Source of the DNA: Tenebrio molitor
Lineage: Eukaryota > Arthropoda > Insecta > Coleoptera > Tenebrionidae
Direction of reading: 5' to 3'
Length of the DNA stretch: 64,000 nt
Assembly: GCF_963966145.1 (NCBI RefSeq)
Contig: NC_091054.1
Location: forward strand, 2,232,001-2,296,000
The position numbers were made by a program, and so were the translations under genes. Below, in pieces: positions 10,251-22,217 of the stretch (positions are counted from its first letter, which is position 1; each line of letters opens with the position of its first letter). The notes below the pieces were generated by a model that was not told where the DNA came from, did not search any database, and saw nothing but the letters and a program-made list of their open reading frames with translations.

Positions 10251-11882
10251 ATGGAAAGCCAACAGCAGACTAAAGAAGTACAGAAAACAGAAGTAAGCAC
10301 GAGCATGGATGACAGTGAGACGGTTTCTAAAGAAAAAGGTAAAATATTTTAATGAAACGCAATGAATAGTGTGGGTGTTAATGTTGTAGAATTGTCGGTA
10401 AAAGATAATTCAGGAACAAGTAACGAGAGTTCTGTAAAAGAATCGGATGAATTTCTTGCGGTATCTAAAGAGGAAGTGACCTTGAAAGATGGCGAAATTT
10501 TAGCAAAAAACGTGGAAGGCATGACTAGTCATATAATTTTAGACAGTGACAAATCTGCACCTGAAGAGACTACACTTGCAACAGAAGAGGGTGAGGTAAG
10601 TGATGAGGCACCCCAAAGTTCAAGAGATGGCAACTTGGTCAAATCAGATTTAGTTTTTATTGCACAACATGATGAAAGTTGTGAAGATCATTTACAGAAG
10701 AATCCATTTGAGAGTCATCCCTATAAACAACTCCTGATCAATTTTCAACCAACTATTGAACAAATGTCACCTGTAAGTACCATAACATTTCCAAAAACCA
10801 TACAACAAACTCCCTGTTGGGAAGTAAGTAGTAGAGAGGATCTTGAAAAAGTTGTTAATGAATTGAAACAAGAAAAAGAGATAGGGGTTGATGTGGAATA
10901 TTCAGATCATGGCTACAAAGCTTTAACATGTCTTGTGCAATTGTCAACACCAAGTAAAGACTACATTGTAGATGCCAAATGCTTAAAAGATGATATGTCA
11001 TTGTTGAGCGAAATTTTGTGTGATTCTAAAGTAGTTAAAATTTTTCATGCAGCCACAAACGATTTAAAGTGGCTTCAACAAGACTTTGACCTATTTGTTA
11101 TCAACATGTTTGATACTCAAAAAGCGATGAAAGCGCTTGGATATAAGAAACTTGGTCTAGATGCACTTTTGCAAGATTACAACATAATCAAAGACAAAAG
11201 TTTGCAGAGAGCTGATTTCAGAATAAGACCTTTGCCGCCACTGTTCAAAGATTACGCCAGGACTGACTCCCACTATTTGATCACGATTTACCACAAGTTG
11301 AAAAACGAATTGATTCAATCGAATCTTTTGCGACAAGTCCTCACTGATTGTAATAAAGCCTGTATGATCGTGTATCACAAAGTCGAAGACGAAACGTACT
11401 CGTCGATTGTCAGAGATGTCAAAGAAAGTCATAAACGGCAGCTCAGCGTGTTGGAGAAGCTCAATCAGTGGAGGAGAGAAAAGGCCGAGTATATAGATAA
11501 GAATCCGGGGGTCATCCTGTCCAAAAATAACTTGGCAACTTTAGTTTCACTAATGCCAACTGATAAAGGTTCCATATTAAAAATTACTAATTCTGAATAT
11601 GTCAGAAGGCACATTGATGAAGTTGTCAATATTATGCTCCAAGGCAAACAGGAAAATGATTTCAAGATGAAGAGAAATCCGCAGTTTCAGCACACTCCAA
11701 ACGCGCCTCGATTTAATAAAAACAAACGCAAGTTGAACCAGACTGACTTTGGTCATGAAACTTTTGTGAATGACAAGCGACAAAATTATTTCAACAGGAA
11801 CAATCCCAAAAGAGATTTTGATCTTAGAAATACACTGAAAGGCGACACATTTAAGCAAAAAAGGAATAAGAGATTCCGTTAA
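10251..11882 (+). CDS. Rrp6/EXOSC10-like 3'-5' exoribonuclease
   Basis: Two coding exons: 10251-10338 and 10390-11882, with a 51-base intron (GTAAAA...TTGTAG). The split codon becomes GAA and the protein is 526 residues. An ATG at 10362 lies inside this intron and would give 506 residues; the upstream ATG is preferred because the splice is in frame and adds a similar acidic leader. The exonuclease domain spans about 165-345 and the HRDC domain about 370-450, followed by a basic tail rich in Lys, Arg and Asn. All DEDDy residues are present: Asp197 and Glu199 (GVDVEYSD), Asp254 (HAATNDLKWLQ), Tyr318 and Asp322 (YARTDSHY). It should therefore be catalytic on RNA, in the nucleus with the exosome by family analogy. 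It is much shorter than canonical Rrp6 and lacks a recognisable PMC2NT domain, so it may be an added paralogue rather than the only Rrp6 of the genome. Confidence 0.88.
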
Positions 11883-12197
11883 ATGCTTTGACTGAGGTTG
11901 CAATTTTTTTGTTAGTTTACTATACATATTATTGTCTTGTTAATTGTTCTGTAACGTATATTTTAATCAATATTTTTTAATGCTTACGTTATTTTATTGT
12001 AACTGATTGATAACAAAGGTATTTAGGGAGATGCAATACCTTGTTTTTCATTCTATCTACAAAACATATTTAAAAAAATATCCACGACTGAATTTTATTC
12101 CAATCCAATTAAAAAACTTGTGTGATGTGATTTGTGATGTAATTCAAAAACTACAAAATCGCAAAGAACTTTCGATATCGTACCAATGTTGAAAACT

Positions 12198-12203
12198 AAT
12201 AAA
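12198..12203 (+). terminator. Poly(A) signal of the active Rrp6-like gene
   Basis: AATAAA about 315 bases after the stop codon, in the short region where this gene meets the 3' end of eIF3d. Confidence 0.4.
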
Positions 12204-12338
12204 AAAAATAAGATTTGTTACCAATCGTTAATTATTTTACTCAAATTATTTCTCTAAGGACTGTTTCTTGTTCAGCTAAATCTACTTGTAAGTTATGTAA
12301 CTTTGTTTTAAACACAAAAAAAAAATACCTCGAATATG

Positions 12339-12344
12339 TTTATT
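12339..12344 (-). terminator. Poly(A) signal of eIF3d
   Basis: TTTATT on the plus strand, read as AATAAA on the minus strand, 57 bases beyond the eIF3d stop codon. Confidence 0.5.
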
Positions 12345-12400
12345 CTGTTGCCATCCAATACTAATACACAGGATTAAAAAAAAAATGATTAGAGTTGCAT

Positions 12401-14485
12401 TCAACGCTTCGCACTACTCGAATACGGATAAAGCGTCTGGAAAGTGACCGAATCTGGAGCCACATCGTCTTCAGATTCCGACTCTCCATCAGATTCAAAC
12501 GTGTTATCCGGAATATCGTACAACCGGATCATTGGTTTATTCGGATCTTTCATGATCAGATACTTCCCGTCCTTCTGCTTCATGACGATGTCGACAATGC
12601 AACGCAAAATTCCCCACGCATTGTCCATATTCAAGTTGATCTGAGTGGCGAACTCGTGCGGTTTATACTGCTGCGTTCCCAAAATGACGTGTTTGCTGTT
12701 GTCTCTGACGTGCGCCCGGGACACGTAACCGAACTTGATCTGGTCGCTTCCCGCCAGTAGCGCTTGGACCGTCCACTTGGCCAGCTTGCAAGCGTTATTA
12801 CGGAGCTCGTTGGCCAAAACTGCACCTCTCTGAGTGTCCAGTTTTTGGCGCCACTCGACGCCGTTGGCCAGCTTGGAATCCCATTCGTTCAAGGCTTTGA
12901 TCGAGAGATACTGGAGTTCGCCGTTCGGGGATTGGACCACTGCGTCGTGTTCGCAACGAGCGACGAGTACCTGAGCGAAATGAGTTAATAAAAAAAGAAT
13001 CGCGAATTGACAAAGGTACTGACGATTCCGCCGCCGAGATCCCACTTGCGGTATCTGTAAGCGACGCTAGCGACCTCTCCGTCCTCTTCTTCGGAAATGA
13101 ACGGGTTCGGGTTGTCGAACTTGTAGCGGGGTTCCCCGGTGCCAGTCCTCAGGACCTGTTTTATTCAAAAATATTACATTCGTACAAATCTGTGGTTATT
13201 TAACTAACTTGTTGGCTGAAATTGTGATTGATGAAAGTTGCTTCCAGAGCTAAATTTCTTGGAGAGTTGAGCGAATTACCGTCGTCTTGAGGTGGCTCAA
13301 CTGAAGTTTCGTTTACAGTCAGCAAATCAAATTCTGTGTTGTCTCTTTTGTCAAAGAACAATTTATCGCCTGCAATTAAAAAAATCATTACCAACCCTTT
13401 TTTATCTAAGTTTTTAATACAATACCAAGTTTCTCTATAACAATATCCCAGGAATAGTTTGACCTTGTGCAGCACATTATGGTTGCAAGAATTGCATCAG
13501 TTGCATACACATTGCCCTCAGTTTTAGTCAACTTGCGAATGATAGGGTCATCAGTAGTGGTGACCTAAAATGAAAAGAGTGAAAAAACTGAGACGTTATA
13601 AAGAGAATCTACTAACAGTGTGGAAAATACGATTAACACTCTGTAATGGTTTTTCATTTTTCACATTGACTCTATCATATGACTTGTCATAATACTCCAA
13701 TTCGCCGCAACAAATGATGTCCTCCCCTGAAACGTAATAGTGGAGAAAGAGACAATTTGGGGCAAAAAACTAACCATCTTTGATACTTGGCAGCGATAAT
13801 TTTCCCAAACGTGGAAAATCCATTTCCTCAATGGTGACCCAGTCAGGTCTGACAGTAACAGATGCATCCCTGATCTTAATTTGGGGCTAAAATAGACAAA
13901 ACTAGAATCATGTCTTACAAAGCTGACGGTCATCTTACACGTCCTTGCCCCCATTTTTTGACTTGACTCCTTTTATAAGTGTCGCGCGCTTTAACCCCTT
14001 TCCCGAGCGACTGCATGCCGCCGCCTTGCATCCCCGAGCGCCCCCCGCGCCCTCGCATATTGCGCTGATTGGCGCGGAATCGTCCCCTTTGGTAGGGGGG
14101 TTTTTGGACGCGAGTCGTGTCCACCAAGTGGAAAGTACTTTCGTCCTCGTCGTGATAGTACGCGTACTGACTTCCCGAGCCGAATTGGGACGCATACTTG
14201 TCTGAAAAAATGCGAATTGCGGAGTGAACCTAACCTCAAACTTTGACATATGTTTGTATTATAAGTAGTCGGTTGTGACTTACTGGCATATTTCTTGTCT
14301 TGGAAGGCGGCCCCGGTCCAGTCGCTGATTTTTCCGAGGCGATCGCCCTTGCTGAAGGGCTGGTACGGCATGTCTTTGAACTGATCGGGCATTTCGCAAG
14401 GACCCCATCCTGTCGGGTTGTCCTGAATCACTGGGGCCACAAATTTGGGCACTTCACCCGGCGCTTGTCCGTCGGTCATAGTCAT
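12401..14485 (-). CDS. eIF3d: Eukaryotic translation initiation factor 3 subunit D
   Basis: Cytoplasmic subunit of the eIF3 complex, with a cap-binding domain used for specialised mRNA initiation. Eight exons on the minus strand: 14485-14284, 14201-13939, 13886-13775, 13726-13617, 13564-13426, 13369-13209, 13155-13024 and 12970-12401. They join in phase to 562 residues, close to the usual 550. Landmarks are VIQDNPTGWGPCEMP and YQPFSKGDRLGKISDWTGA near the N-terminus, an RGG-like basic segment, EDIICCGELEYYDK, RIFHTVTTTDDPIIRKL, KLFFDKRDNTEFDLLTVNE, EATFINHNFSQQ, ARCEHDAV, LNEWDSKLANGVEWRQKLD, HVILGTQQYKPHEFATQIN and a Ser/Asp/Glu-rich tail before an unusual aromatic end. The two ATGs at 14485 and 14479 are two codons apart; the first is taken. 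The first intron is 82 bases and the others are 47-53. The gene converges on the active Rrp6-like gene. Confidence 0.96.
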
Positions 14486-15395
14486 TTGGTTTTTTATTCA
14501 AATTCACAATATGTTAAAAACCGTTTCGTACACGACAAAAAAGTTAACACCGCACAACCGGAAAAGGTGAATGCGCATGCGTAAGTTTGACAGTTGACAC
14601 TGTTGACAGATACTGTTTAAATAGTGGCGCCAAATGAATATGTTTGAACCTTAAAAAAGGTTCTTTGGTGGCAAAATATGTTTCCAATTTCGTAAATATG
14701 CAAAACAGGACACGCGGAGATGACAGTTAGGAGTGTGTCTGTAACATATTGCTCTATGCCTGTATATTATATGCAGTATTTTTACATAGAATACTGACGG
14801 AGGTAATATAAATATTATTAATAATTATGAAATAGACCATTTGGCAAGACTTCTAGGAAGATCTTTTAAGATCTATGTCGTGATAGCGGCTTGCTCATTC
14901 TCAGGATTCCAAACTTATCAATTTTTTTTTACTACCTACCTTATTAAATACTAAAAAGTTAATCTATTCTGGGCAAAAACACAATAGGATTTAAGCTTTT
15001 AATACAGATATTTCTTATCATAATTATTTGTAAAAGATTCTTTTGTATTTTTTTGACAGAGACAAATTCCCACAATTAGCAGTTTGCACTTTCTCTCCAC
15101 CTGCAGGTAAAAAAATTAGTGTCAAATTCGGAGTTAAGAGGTCAACAGTCTCACACCGGAATCACAAACAGTTAAATTTGCATCTGAGTCATAACATATA
15201 TTTATTTATCATAAATTTGAATACAAATTTATAAATATGCTTTAGGTACCATTTGTATTTAGCATTTTAGCGAAAGGCACATATTTATCTATCATACAAG
15301 AAGTGCCACACGAAATCGACGTCGACTCAACACAAAACTAGGCCTTTAGTATTTTAAAACGAACAATAAATAATATAATAATCTGGCGCACTTCT
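14486..15395. other. Intergenic region upstream of eIF3d
   Basis: Holds the eIF3d promoter and the 3' region of the Sans gene, both on the minus strand. A TTTATT at 15201-15206 (AATAAA on the minus strand) is a candidate poly(A) signal for Sans. No other coding region is seen. Confidence 0.5.
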
Positions 15396-18300
15396 TTACA
15401 ACATACTGTCTGTAACTTCACCGGGATTTTCAAGAGCAGATTTTCTCTCGTGAACCGCGGTCATAAGTCTTCTATGGGGTCCTATGGGTAAACCTAGACT
15501 CTTCAGGTCGCTTTCTGTAAGAATCATCAAAGTATCTAAGTCAATTTTTTGTTCCTCGAAACGTGGTAGATACTCTCCCAGCGACCAGGCTGTCAGGAAG
15601 CGTTCCAAAGGACCATTAGGGTTCTCGTCTTCGCTGGATTCCGGATCTAGAAATAAACAAGAACGTATCCAAAATGTAGACTTCTTTAGGGCAACATACC
15701 CGACAATTCGTCATCTATCGACAGTGTGTTCGTCTTGACTCCGTAACTTTCTCCCGAACCTATGGAGCTCTCTTCATTTGTCCCTTCCCCGCCGTAGAAG
15801 CCGTGGAAGGTGTTGGTTATGCTTTTCCTGGAACAAAATGACTAAGTTTGGATTGAAAGTTGTGGATCTTTGTACCTGATGGCCAGATTCCCGATTCCCG
15901 GAATGACAAAAATACTGCCAGGTTCTTGATGGATCTTCTCTCCGTTGTTGTCCAGTTCTTGCATGAAATCCGGTTGGGAGATGGATCTGGTTAAACCGTT
16001 AATAGGAGGCGGCGGAGGGGAAGATTCAATGTATTCAGCTTCGTTAAAAACTGATTCCAAACGACCCTTCTTTGTGGTCTCAAGAGTCCCGGCGTAGAGT
16101 ACCTCAGAGTCTCGTCTGAAACCCGTCAGCGACCTGATCGAACGCTTCCCATCTTCGACTTCGCTGATCTACCGGACAACCTGTTAAATCTGATTTGATT
16201 CGCACCAATTGAGAAATACCTTGAAGTCGTCGTCGAAGCCCACTCGACTGGCCCTAGCGAGAGCTTTCTTCTGGACCGACCCCATGTTTTTCATCCCGGA
16301 GAGGGTCCCGTTGCCAACGATGGCACTGAACGACCCCCTCGGGGGCTGTGGTCCTAGGTTCGCTAGATTCGACATGGAGCCACTTTTAATTCGCGTTTTC
16401 AAAGTTTCTATCATTGACGGTCTGTGATTTCTGGTTTCTCGTTTTTCGATTTTTTCCATGATCTGGTCCTTTTTCGCTTGTTTCTTGTTGAATTCCTGAA
16501 AGGAGAGAATCGGATCTGATTGTTTTCTGTGTTGAAGATATTTACTTTGATGCGTTTCTCTGAATCTTTCTTCGCTTTGTCTTTCATCGCTTTGGCTTTC
16601 TTCTTGTCGCCGGCCTCCATTTTGGCGTGGACGCCGTCCAAGAACCTGAGGATGTCTTCGCGGTTGTTCATCCCGGCTAGTTCTTGAGCGGTGCGCCTGT
16701 CGATGTCAATGCTATATATGTTGGCCCCAAAATTGACTAGGAATGTGACGATGTGCTTGTGACCTTGGGCCGCGGCCAAGTGCAAGGCTGTGTTGCCGAA
16801 GAGGTCGGCCTTGTCCGGGTCGCCCCTAGAAGACCAACGACCATATAGTTACACATTATTAATTTTTTTATTGTTTCTTTAATTGCACTAGAAAACGGAG
16901 AACGTCAGCAATTTCTCAATTTATCAGCATTTTCTTTGTAGGTAATTGAGATAAAACCATTTATCTCTAGCACGAAAGAATAAATTAATTTGGTGATGAT
17001 AACGATTAGCTTTCATTATTAACTGGCAATAATACATTTTTTTATGCTAACTTTCTTTGTGCATCAATATTAATTGTTATCTTCGACGAGTTCAGTGAGA
17101 GTTGGATTTAAAAATTAAATGAATTGATGTTTAAATGTTTGAACAAAACTCCTTTCACTAAAATCTTTATTTTATGGACGATGATTTGTTTATTTTATTT
17201 TTCATAAACGCCTCTTGCTTAACATTTTATTTAAAATTTGCACAGAGCATGCTGAGATCTTTAGCAGAATGTCAAAAGAAAAAGAAATCCTCAATGCAGT
17301 CAAAACAAGAAAACGTCAATGTCTACGCCAGATCCAGCAAAATGAAGACAAATACAATGCATTGCAATGCATATTGCAGGGAAAAGTCAAAAGAAAGAGA
17401 AGCGTCGGAAGGAGAAACATTTCATGGCTGAAAAACTTAAGAACGTGGTTTTCCATGACAACCAGAGAACGCTACCGAGGGGTGTAAACAAAGTTAGATT
17501 AGCCAATATGATCGTCAATGCTTCTGGAACAGATGATAGGCACATGAAGAAAAAGAGAATACGATAATATGCACTTAAACCAAACAGATACGTAATATAA
17601 ATTAGGTACAATATTTCAAGTGCTTGTATCAGTTCGAAATCTCACTTATTAAATCAGAGTTATTATTAGTAATATCATTGCCATTGATAAGCAAAGAGCG
17701 TTCGAAAACATTTTTGGTCAAGTGGCCTGATGACTTGTTTCCTTTCCGTCAAACGTCATTCAGCAAAGAAACAGCGGTGTGAATTATTTTGTTAACAAAA
17801 ATGCTGCTTTTAGAACTATCCTAAAAGAGTTTCCCTGGTTTTCTCGATGGTTTTACTTTAAAATAATTATTGTCATTCCGTCAAATCATAGACTTCAAAC
17901 GTCAAATGTCATTTTTTCGGCAACTGTGCTGTGAATTATTTCGTTTAGAAAAATGCTGCTTTTAGAACAATGCTAAAAGAGTTCTCGAGGTTTTCTTAGA
18001 ACCTACTACATGATGGTTTTACTTTAAAATAATGATACATTTACAATAAAATGATCATCAAAGTGAGGTTATGTATACCGAGTAAAAGACAAGTTGCGTT
18101 TATACAGTGTGGAATAAAATGATTTTCATCTAGTTACCTTTGCATTATCCTTGTAAAAATACGAAATGCCGTTCTACAAAAAAAAAGAAACCTTAACCTC
18201 AAAATATATATCCAAATTCCAAATGTGATTTATTGCGAAGGGATGAAATGAATGCAAAGTTGAAATTGAAATTAACAAGGAGCTAACAAAAGTAAGTCAC

Positions 18301-21300
18301 AGCTGGTGTTGAAAGTGGCCAACAACGTTTGTTAATTCAATTTTGTAAATTGTAACAATTGTCAATTCGATTGATTACATTTATTGACAGAACTAATACT
18401 TCGGCACTTCAAAAAAAAGTAGAGCGGTGCAGGAATATTTACCTACATGTGCAAAAATTCCAAAGCAAACTCGATGAAAATCATTTTGTTCCACCCTGTA
18501 CAAGACGGCTTGCTTGATCACAATTTTTTGAACACTCGTTATTAGAGTTATGTCATTTTAGTTGTTGTAGATAGTGTAGAATCTACAGTAGGAGAAAATA
18601 TAAAGAAATTTCGTAGTAACTGTAATTTTTAAGTTGTATGGTCTGTGGAATGGTCCAAGAAAATAAAGTAAAATAAGAGTTTTTCCAAATTTTTTTGTTA
18701 TCTAGTTGATGTAATAAGTGGATAAGAAGAAGAAGAGAGATTAAATTAAATGAAACTAAAATTCTGAAGTTTTTTTAAACCTCACTTTTTTAAATCTTTT
18801 ATAACAAAACTTTTTACTAATTATTAAAGATTAGATTTTTTGATTGCGCAGCCTTGCAGTAAGTACAAAGTATACATAGATTGGATTAAGACATTATCTT
18901 ATTTGCCAATTTGATTATTAGCTGACAGTTTATAGAGACATCAATATTGAAAAATGATCATTTTTATGATGTTTATGGTTTCAAGGAAGCGATATATTTT
19001 ATTAAAAGTTCCTTAACTTTTCTGAACACCTTTCTTGCATACATATTTCAAAATATTAAAAAAACAATATTTTTTGTAATGTATACAGGGTAACTTTGAA
19101 AGTTGTGCAGATATTTTAACCAGTAGTAAAACTCCATAATAAGTAACGATTGAACCAATAATGCCATATACAAATGTTGATACTTCTCGAGAAAAAGGGT
19201 TTTTCAAAAAAACTTTGGGACCCACTGAATTGAATGAAAAAATGGGGCAAAAAAAATCATAGTAGACTTTTTTGTTGTCATTTAATTCGAAATTAAGTCA
19301 CTTTGACAAGAACATCAATCTTAACCTCAATTTAAATCACCAACCTAGAGAAAATCGATATGGTTTTTGATCTATGGGACATTCAGAGCTAGCAAGGCAA
19401 ATTTACGGTGAAAGGTTGCCTCAAAGGATGCACGAATCTTTTAATGTAAACGTTGTGCAGCATCTTCGCGATTTCGGGCGTTTCGAAACGAATAAGCTTG
19501 ATTCTTGGCCCCCAACAAGATCCCGTTTTAGTTGCAGAAGAAGTCATTCCTCACGATTTCCACCAGTCATTTTTCAATTAACGTGTGGTTTGGGATTGCT
19601 GAAAATCAACTCGTATCTTCAATTTTTGAACGAAGTTTTGTCCGAATTAGTCGAGGACATTCTTTTAGCAATTCGACGAAAAATGTGGTACCTTTACGAT
19701 GGATAGTGCACCTGCACCGTCTCCTCACGTTCAAAACGCTCAAATTCGTAAAAACAGGCATTTTGAATCGAATTGCAGCCTTTTTACTTTGTTGTTTAAG
19801 CCTTTGTGTTTTCTGACAAAGTTGCAGGCACTATTTTATCATCATTTTATAAATCAAACATAACCTCGAATGACAGAGAAACTTGACATTTTAGGTTGCC
19901 CGCCAAATTTGAAATTTTTCAGCGGTTCTCAAACACATTGATTTCTTTGATTCTGTTGTAAACCATTAATATTTGTATAAGGCATGTTGGGTTATTTTGC
20001 CTTCTTTTAATACGTACTACCTCAGGTTAAAATATCTGCACAACTTTCAAAACCACACTGTATAACTATAGATATAAAATAAATTACATAAATAGTAAAT
20101 TTTCACAATTGTAAAATTCAAGGGATCTGGAATACAGATTAATAATTATTAAATATGAAATAAACATGAAATGAAATTTGGAGTACAATTGTAGAAATCA
20201 TGTCCATAGAATAACATCAGGATAACAAGAAAAAATACAAGAAACAAAATACATAAATTTAAATATGTAGATGTATACGAGGAAGTAGAGAAAGTAAAAT
20301 TTTACATAAAATAACATGACATGCATAATTTATGTAAATATGCAATATTTACAAAATAAAAACAACATTAAGAAATTGAGATAGATGTGCTCACATTTCT
20401 CGGCTAAACACAAAAATTTTGATTTTATTTAGGTAAATATACAGCATTCACGATTGTTTTAAATTCGGACTGTCAATGAAAATCTGACATTTTAGTTGGC
20501 AACATTGTGATTTGGCATAATAAATCTGCACTAAATCAATTACGGAATTGACAATAAGACGAATATTTAACAACGAAACGTCATATGACAGGACCTGACG
20601 CCAAACTAACAAAAAAATATCTTGGCCTACTGCGTGTTTAAAACAATCGTGAACGGCTAATACATTCGAGTTCATTTGGGATAGGAAAATGGAAAATGTA
20701 TCGTGTAAGTGACTTTTAATTAGTGTTACCAACTTAAAATGTTTCACTTTTTTTTGACAGATTTACTGCATATTGTTGATGGTTTTATTATTTTTAAATT
20801 GTAGTGTTATCAGTGGCTAAAAGCCAGGAAATTGATCCTTCTGAAAACTGTGTTAAATATGATTTAATTATTTTACTCTAGTATCGACCAATCAGGGCAA
20901 AACTTGTAACGTGTCGTCTACTCATTGTAAAATTTGTAATTTTATAAATACATATCTATAATTACTGTATTGTTCTACGTGATGAACACCCGTTATGGTA
21001 ATTATGCCAAGTAATGTTTATCTAATTACCTCATTTCAACAAATATGTAAATTGAAACAATCAGACATTGTAGTAGTTGGCATCGGTTCTGTACTTTACT
21101 TTACAAATATTATCGAGCGATCAAATTAATTTGTAATAGAGTCATCCATGGATTTGAATCCGTATGTCTTTTACGACTGTCATTCAAGAAACGACATACG
21201 GTTTCGGATTCATGGATAACTCGATTACAAATTAATTTGATCGCTCTTTATTTTTTTTTTTATAGGTCCAACATAACACTTATTATTATTGTTAAAATTT

Positions 21301-22217
21301 GATTGGAGTGGAATTATTTAATTTAAATAATACAATGAATTTATTGCGGTGATGAAATTTTCACGTGGGCATCCAGATACACCATCCTGTTACCTGCCCC
21401 GATAACAATTTATTATTATCGATCTGTTGATGTGGAGATACACTGGCTTTTGACGTGATAAGATTAATCTCCAAATTCAAAATACATTCCCGTGCGTGCA
21501 CAAATGACAGGCCTTGTAACGTCTTCACAATTTATAATTCTGTTTCACAGATACAGTTTATCTCAATTAATTGCGATAAGATAGAAAAAATATTTTCGCA
21601 ATTGTGGAACAATAATTCCATGTAGATTTTTTGATCACCGATGACGTAACCGCACTTACCCTCGTCCACATAATAATCTCAGTGCTTCCAAATTTCCGTA
21701 GAACGCCGCATACAGGGTGGGAGTCATGCCTTGCTCATCTCGTCCATTGCAGTCTCTTTTCGTCGCTTCCTTCAGGACGTCTATCATACCATCCTTGGCA
21801 GCTCTGGAAAACGTCAATTTTATCTTTTAGTTTTTCTGGGACCAGTAGGAAAATCAATGGTGTAGAAAGTTGAGAAAAGGATTGATGTATTAACCTACTT
21901 AAGTACAATCTTATTCTCTTTGTGGACTTATCTCTACATAATTTCCCATCGGATTTTTAAAATTGCGCAACTTTGATTGATTTTGGGTTTACACCAGATA
22001 TAATTTATCTTCCCTTAATCCCGTTATTTGCAATTCTTCGATTATTGTACTCGAGATAGCGACAATTGATGATTCTTTGCAGAATTTAAAGAGCATCGTC
22101 AGTTCAACAAACGGTGCAAAAACGGAAATTTAAATTCCATGGGTTTCCGCTCACATCACGAATCACCATAACAAACCATAATAACAATACTTACTTGTGG
22201 TACCTGTCAGTTGACAT
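15396..22217 (-). CDS. Sans: Sans: ankyrin-repeat and SAM-domain Usher protein
   Basis: Seven coding exons on the minus strand: 22217-22195, 21803-21660, 16825-16546, 16495-16220, 16168-15876, 15827-15700 and 15646-15396. All junctions are in phase and give 464 residues, against 461 in human USH1G. The 23-base first exon encodes MSTDRYH plus a split Lys, matching the family start. Ankyrin repeats follow (DGMTPTLYAAFYGNLEALR, then GNTALHLAAAQGHKHIVTFL, then a third) to about residue 120. Next come a Lys-rich helix, a poorly conserved central region and a SAM domain near the C-terminus (PLERFLTAW to LMTAVHERK). The protein ends DSML, a class I PDZ-binding motif that in the family can dock on harmonin-type scaffolds. 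Sans/USH1G and ANKS4B organise actin-based protrusions and transport to cilia; ANKS4B is the alternative name to consider. Intron 2 (21659-16826) is 4.8 kb and full of transposon relics, while the other introns are 49-391 bases. Confidence 0.93.
17215..17567 (+). pseudogene. C-terminal end of a LINE reverse transcriptase
   Basis: Lies in Sans intron 2, on the opposite strand. The frame from 17215 reads ILNAVKTRKRQCLRQIQQNE, then LQCILQGKVKRKRSVGRR and ISWLKNLRTWF. After a frameshift near 17470 it continues as VNKVRLANMIVNASG in another frame. This pattern is the familiar C-terminus of RTE/Jockey-like insect endonuclease-reverse transcriptases. It is strongly 5'-truncated and frameshifted, so it is inactive. 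Confidence 0.8.
17770..18045. repeat. Diverged tandem duplication in Sans intron 2
   Basis: Two direct copies about 160 bases apart, roughly 17775-17875 and 17930-18040. They share GTGAATTATTT, AAAAATGCTGCTTTTAGAAC, CTAAAAGAGTT and GGTTTTACTTTAAAATAAT in the same order. Confidence 0.8.
18105..18498. mobile_element. MITE with CAGGGTGGAA-type ends
   Basis: Left end CAGTGTGGAATAAAATGATT and right end with complement CAGGGTGGAACAAAATGATT continue into a shared TTTCATC, giving terminal inverted repeats of about 27 bases. TA flanks both sides (18103-18104 and 18499-18500). There is no coding capacity. It fits a Tc1/mariner-type non-autonomous element. Confidence 0.8.
19086..20060 (+). mobile_element. 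Decayed mariner-like transposon with DUF4817-type HTH
   Basis: Inverted ends of about 40 bases share GAAAGTTGTGCAGATATTTT and are flanked by TA. Inside, 19374-19490 encodes a helix-turn-helix of the DUF4817 type (ELARQIYGERLPQRMHES, then VVQHLRDFGRFE). Further on, 19610-19750 encodes a DDE-transposase segment (FLNEVLSELVEDI, then AIRRKMWYLYDG) that runs into a stop where the DGAPAH motif should continue. The middle of the transposase is missing and frames shift, so it is inactive. It lies in Sans intron 2. Related pieces occur at 26903-27080 and 40100-40670. Confidence 0.78.
20443..20657. repeat. Short inverted-repeat element
   Basis: A perfect 17-base inverted repeat (TTCACGATTGTTTTAAA and its complement), extending imperfectly to about 20 bases, encloses about 175 bases in Sans intron 2. 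No coding capacity. Confidence 0.6.
21115..21246. mobile_element. Foldback element with near-perfect 55-base arms
   Basis: The left arm begins GAGCGATCAAATTAATTTGT and the right arm ends with its complement. The arms also share ATCCATGGATTTGAATCCGT with a few mismatches, around a loop of about 20 bases. It lies in Sans intron 2, between exons 2 and 3. Confidence 0.85.
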
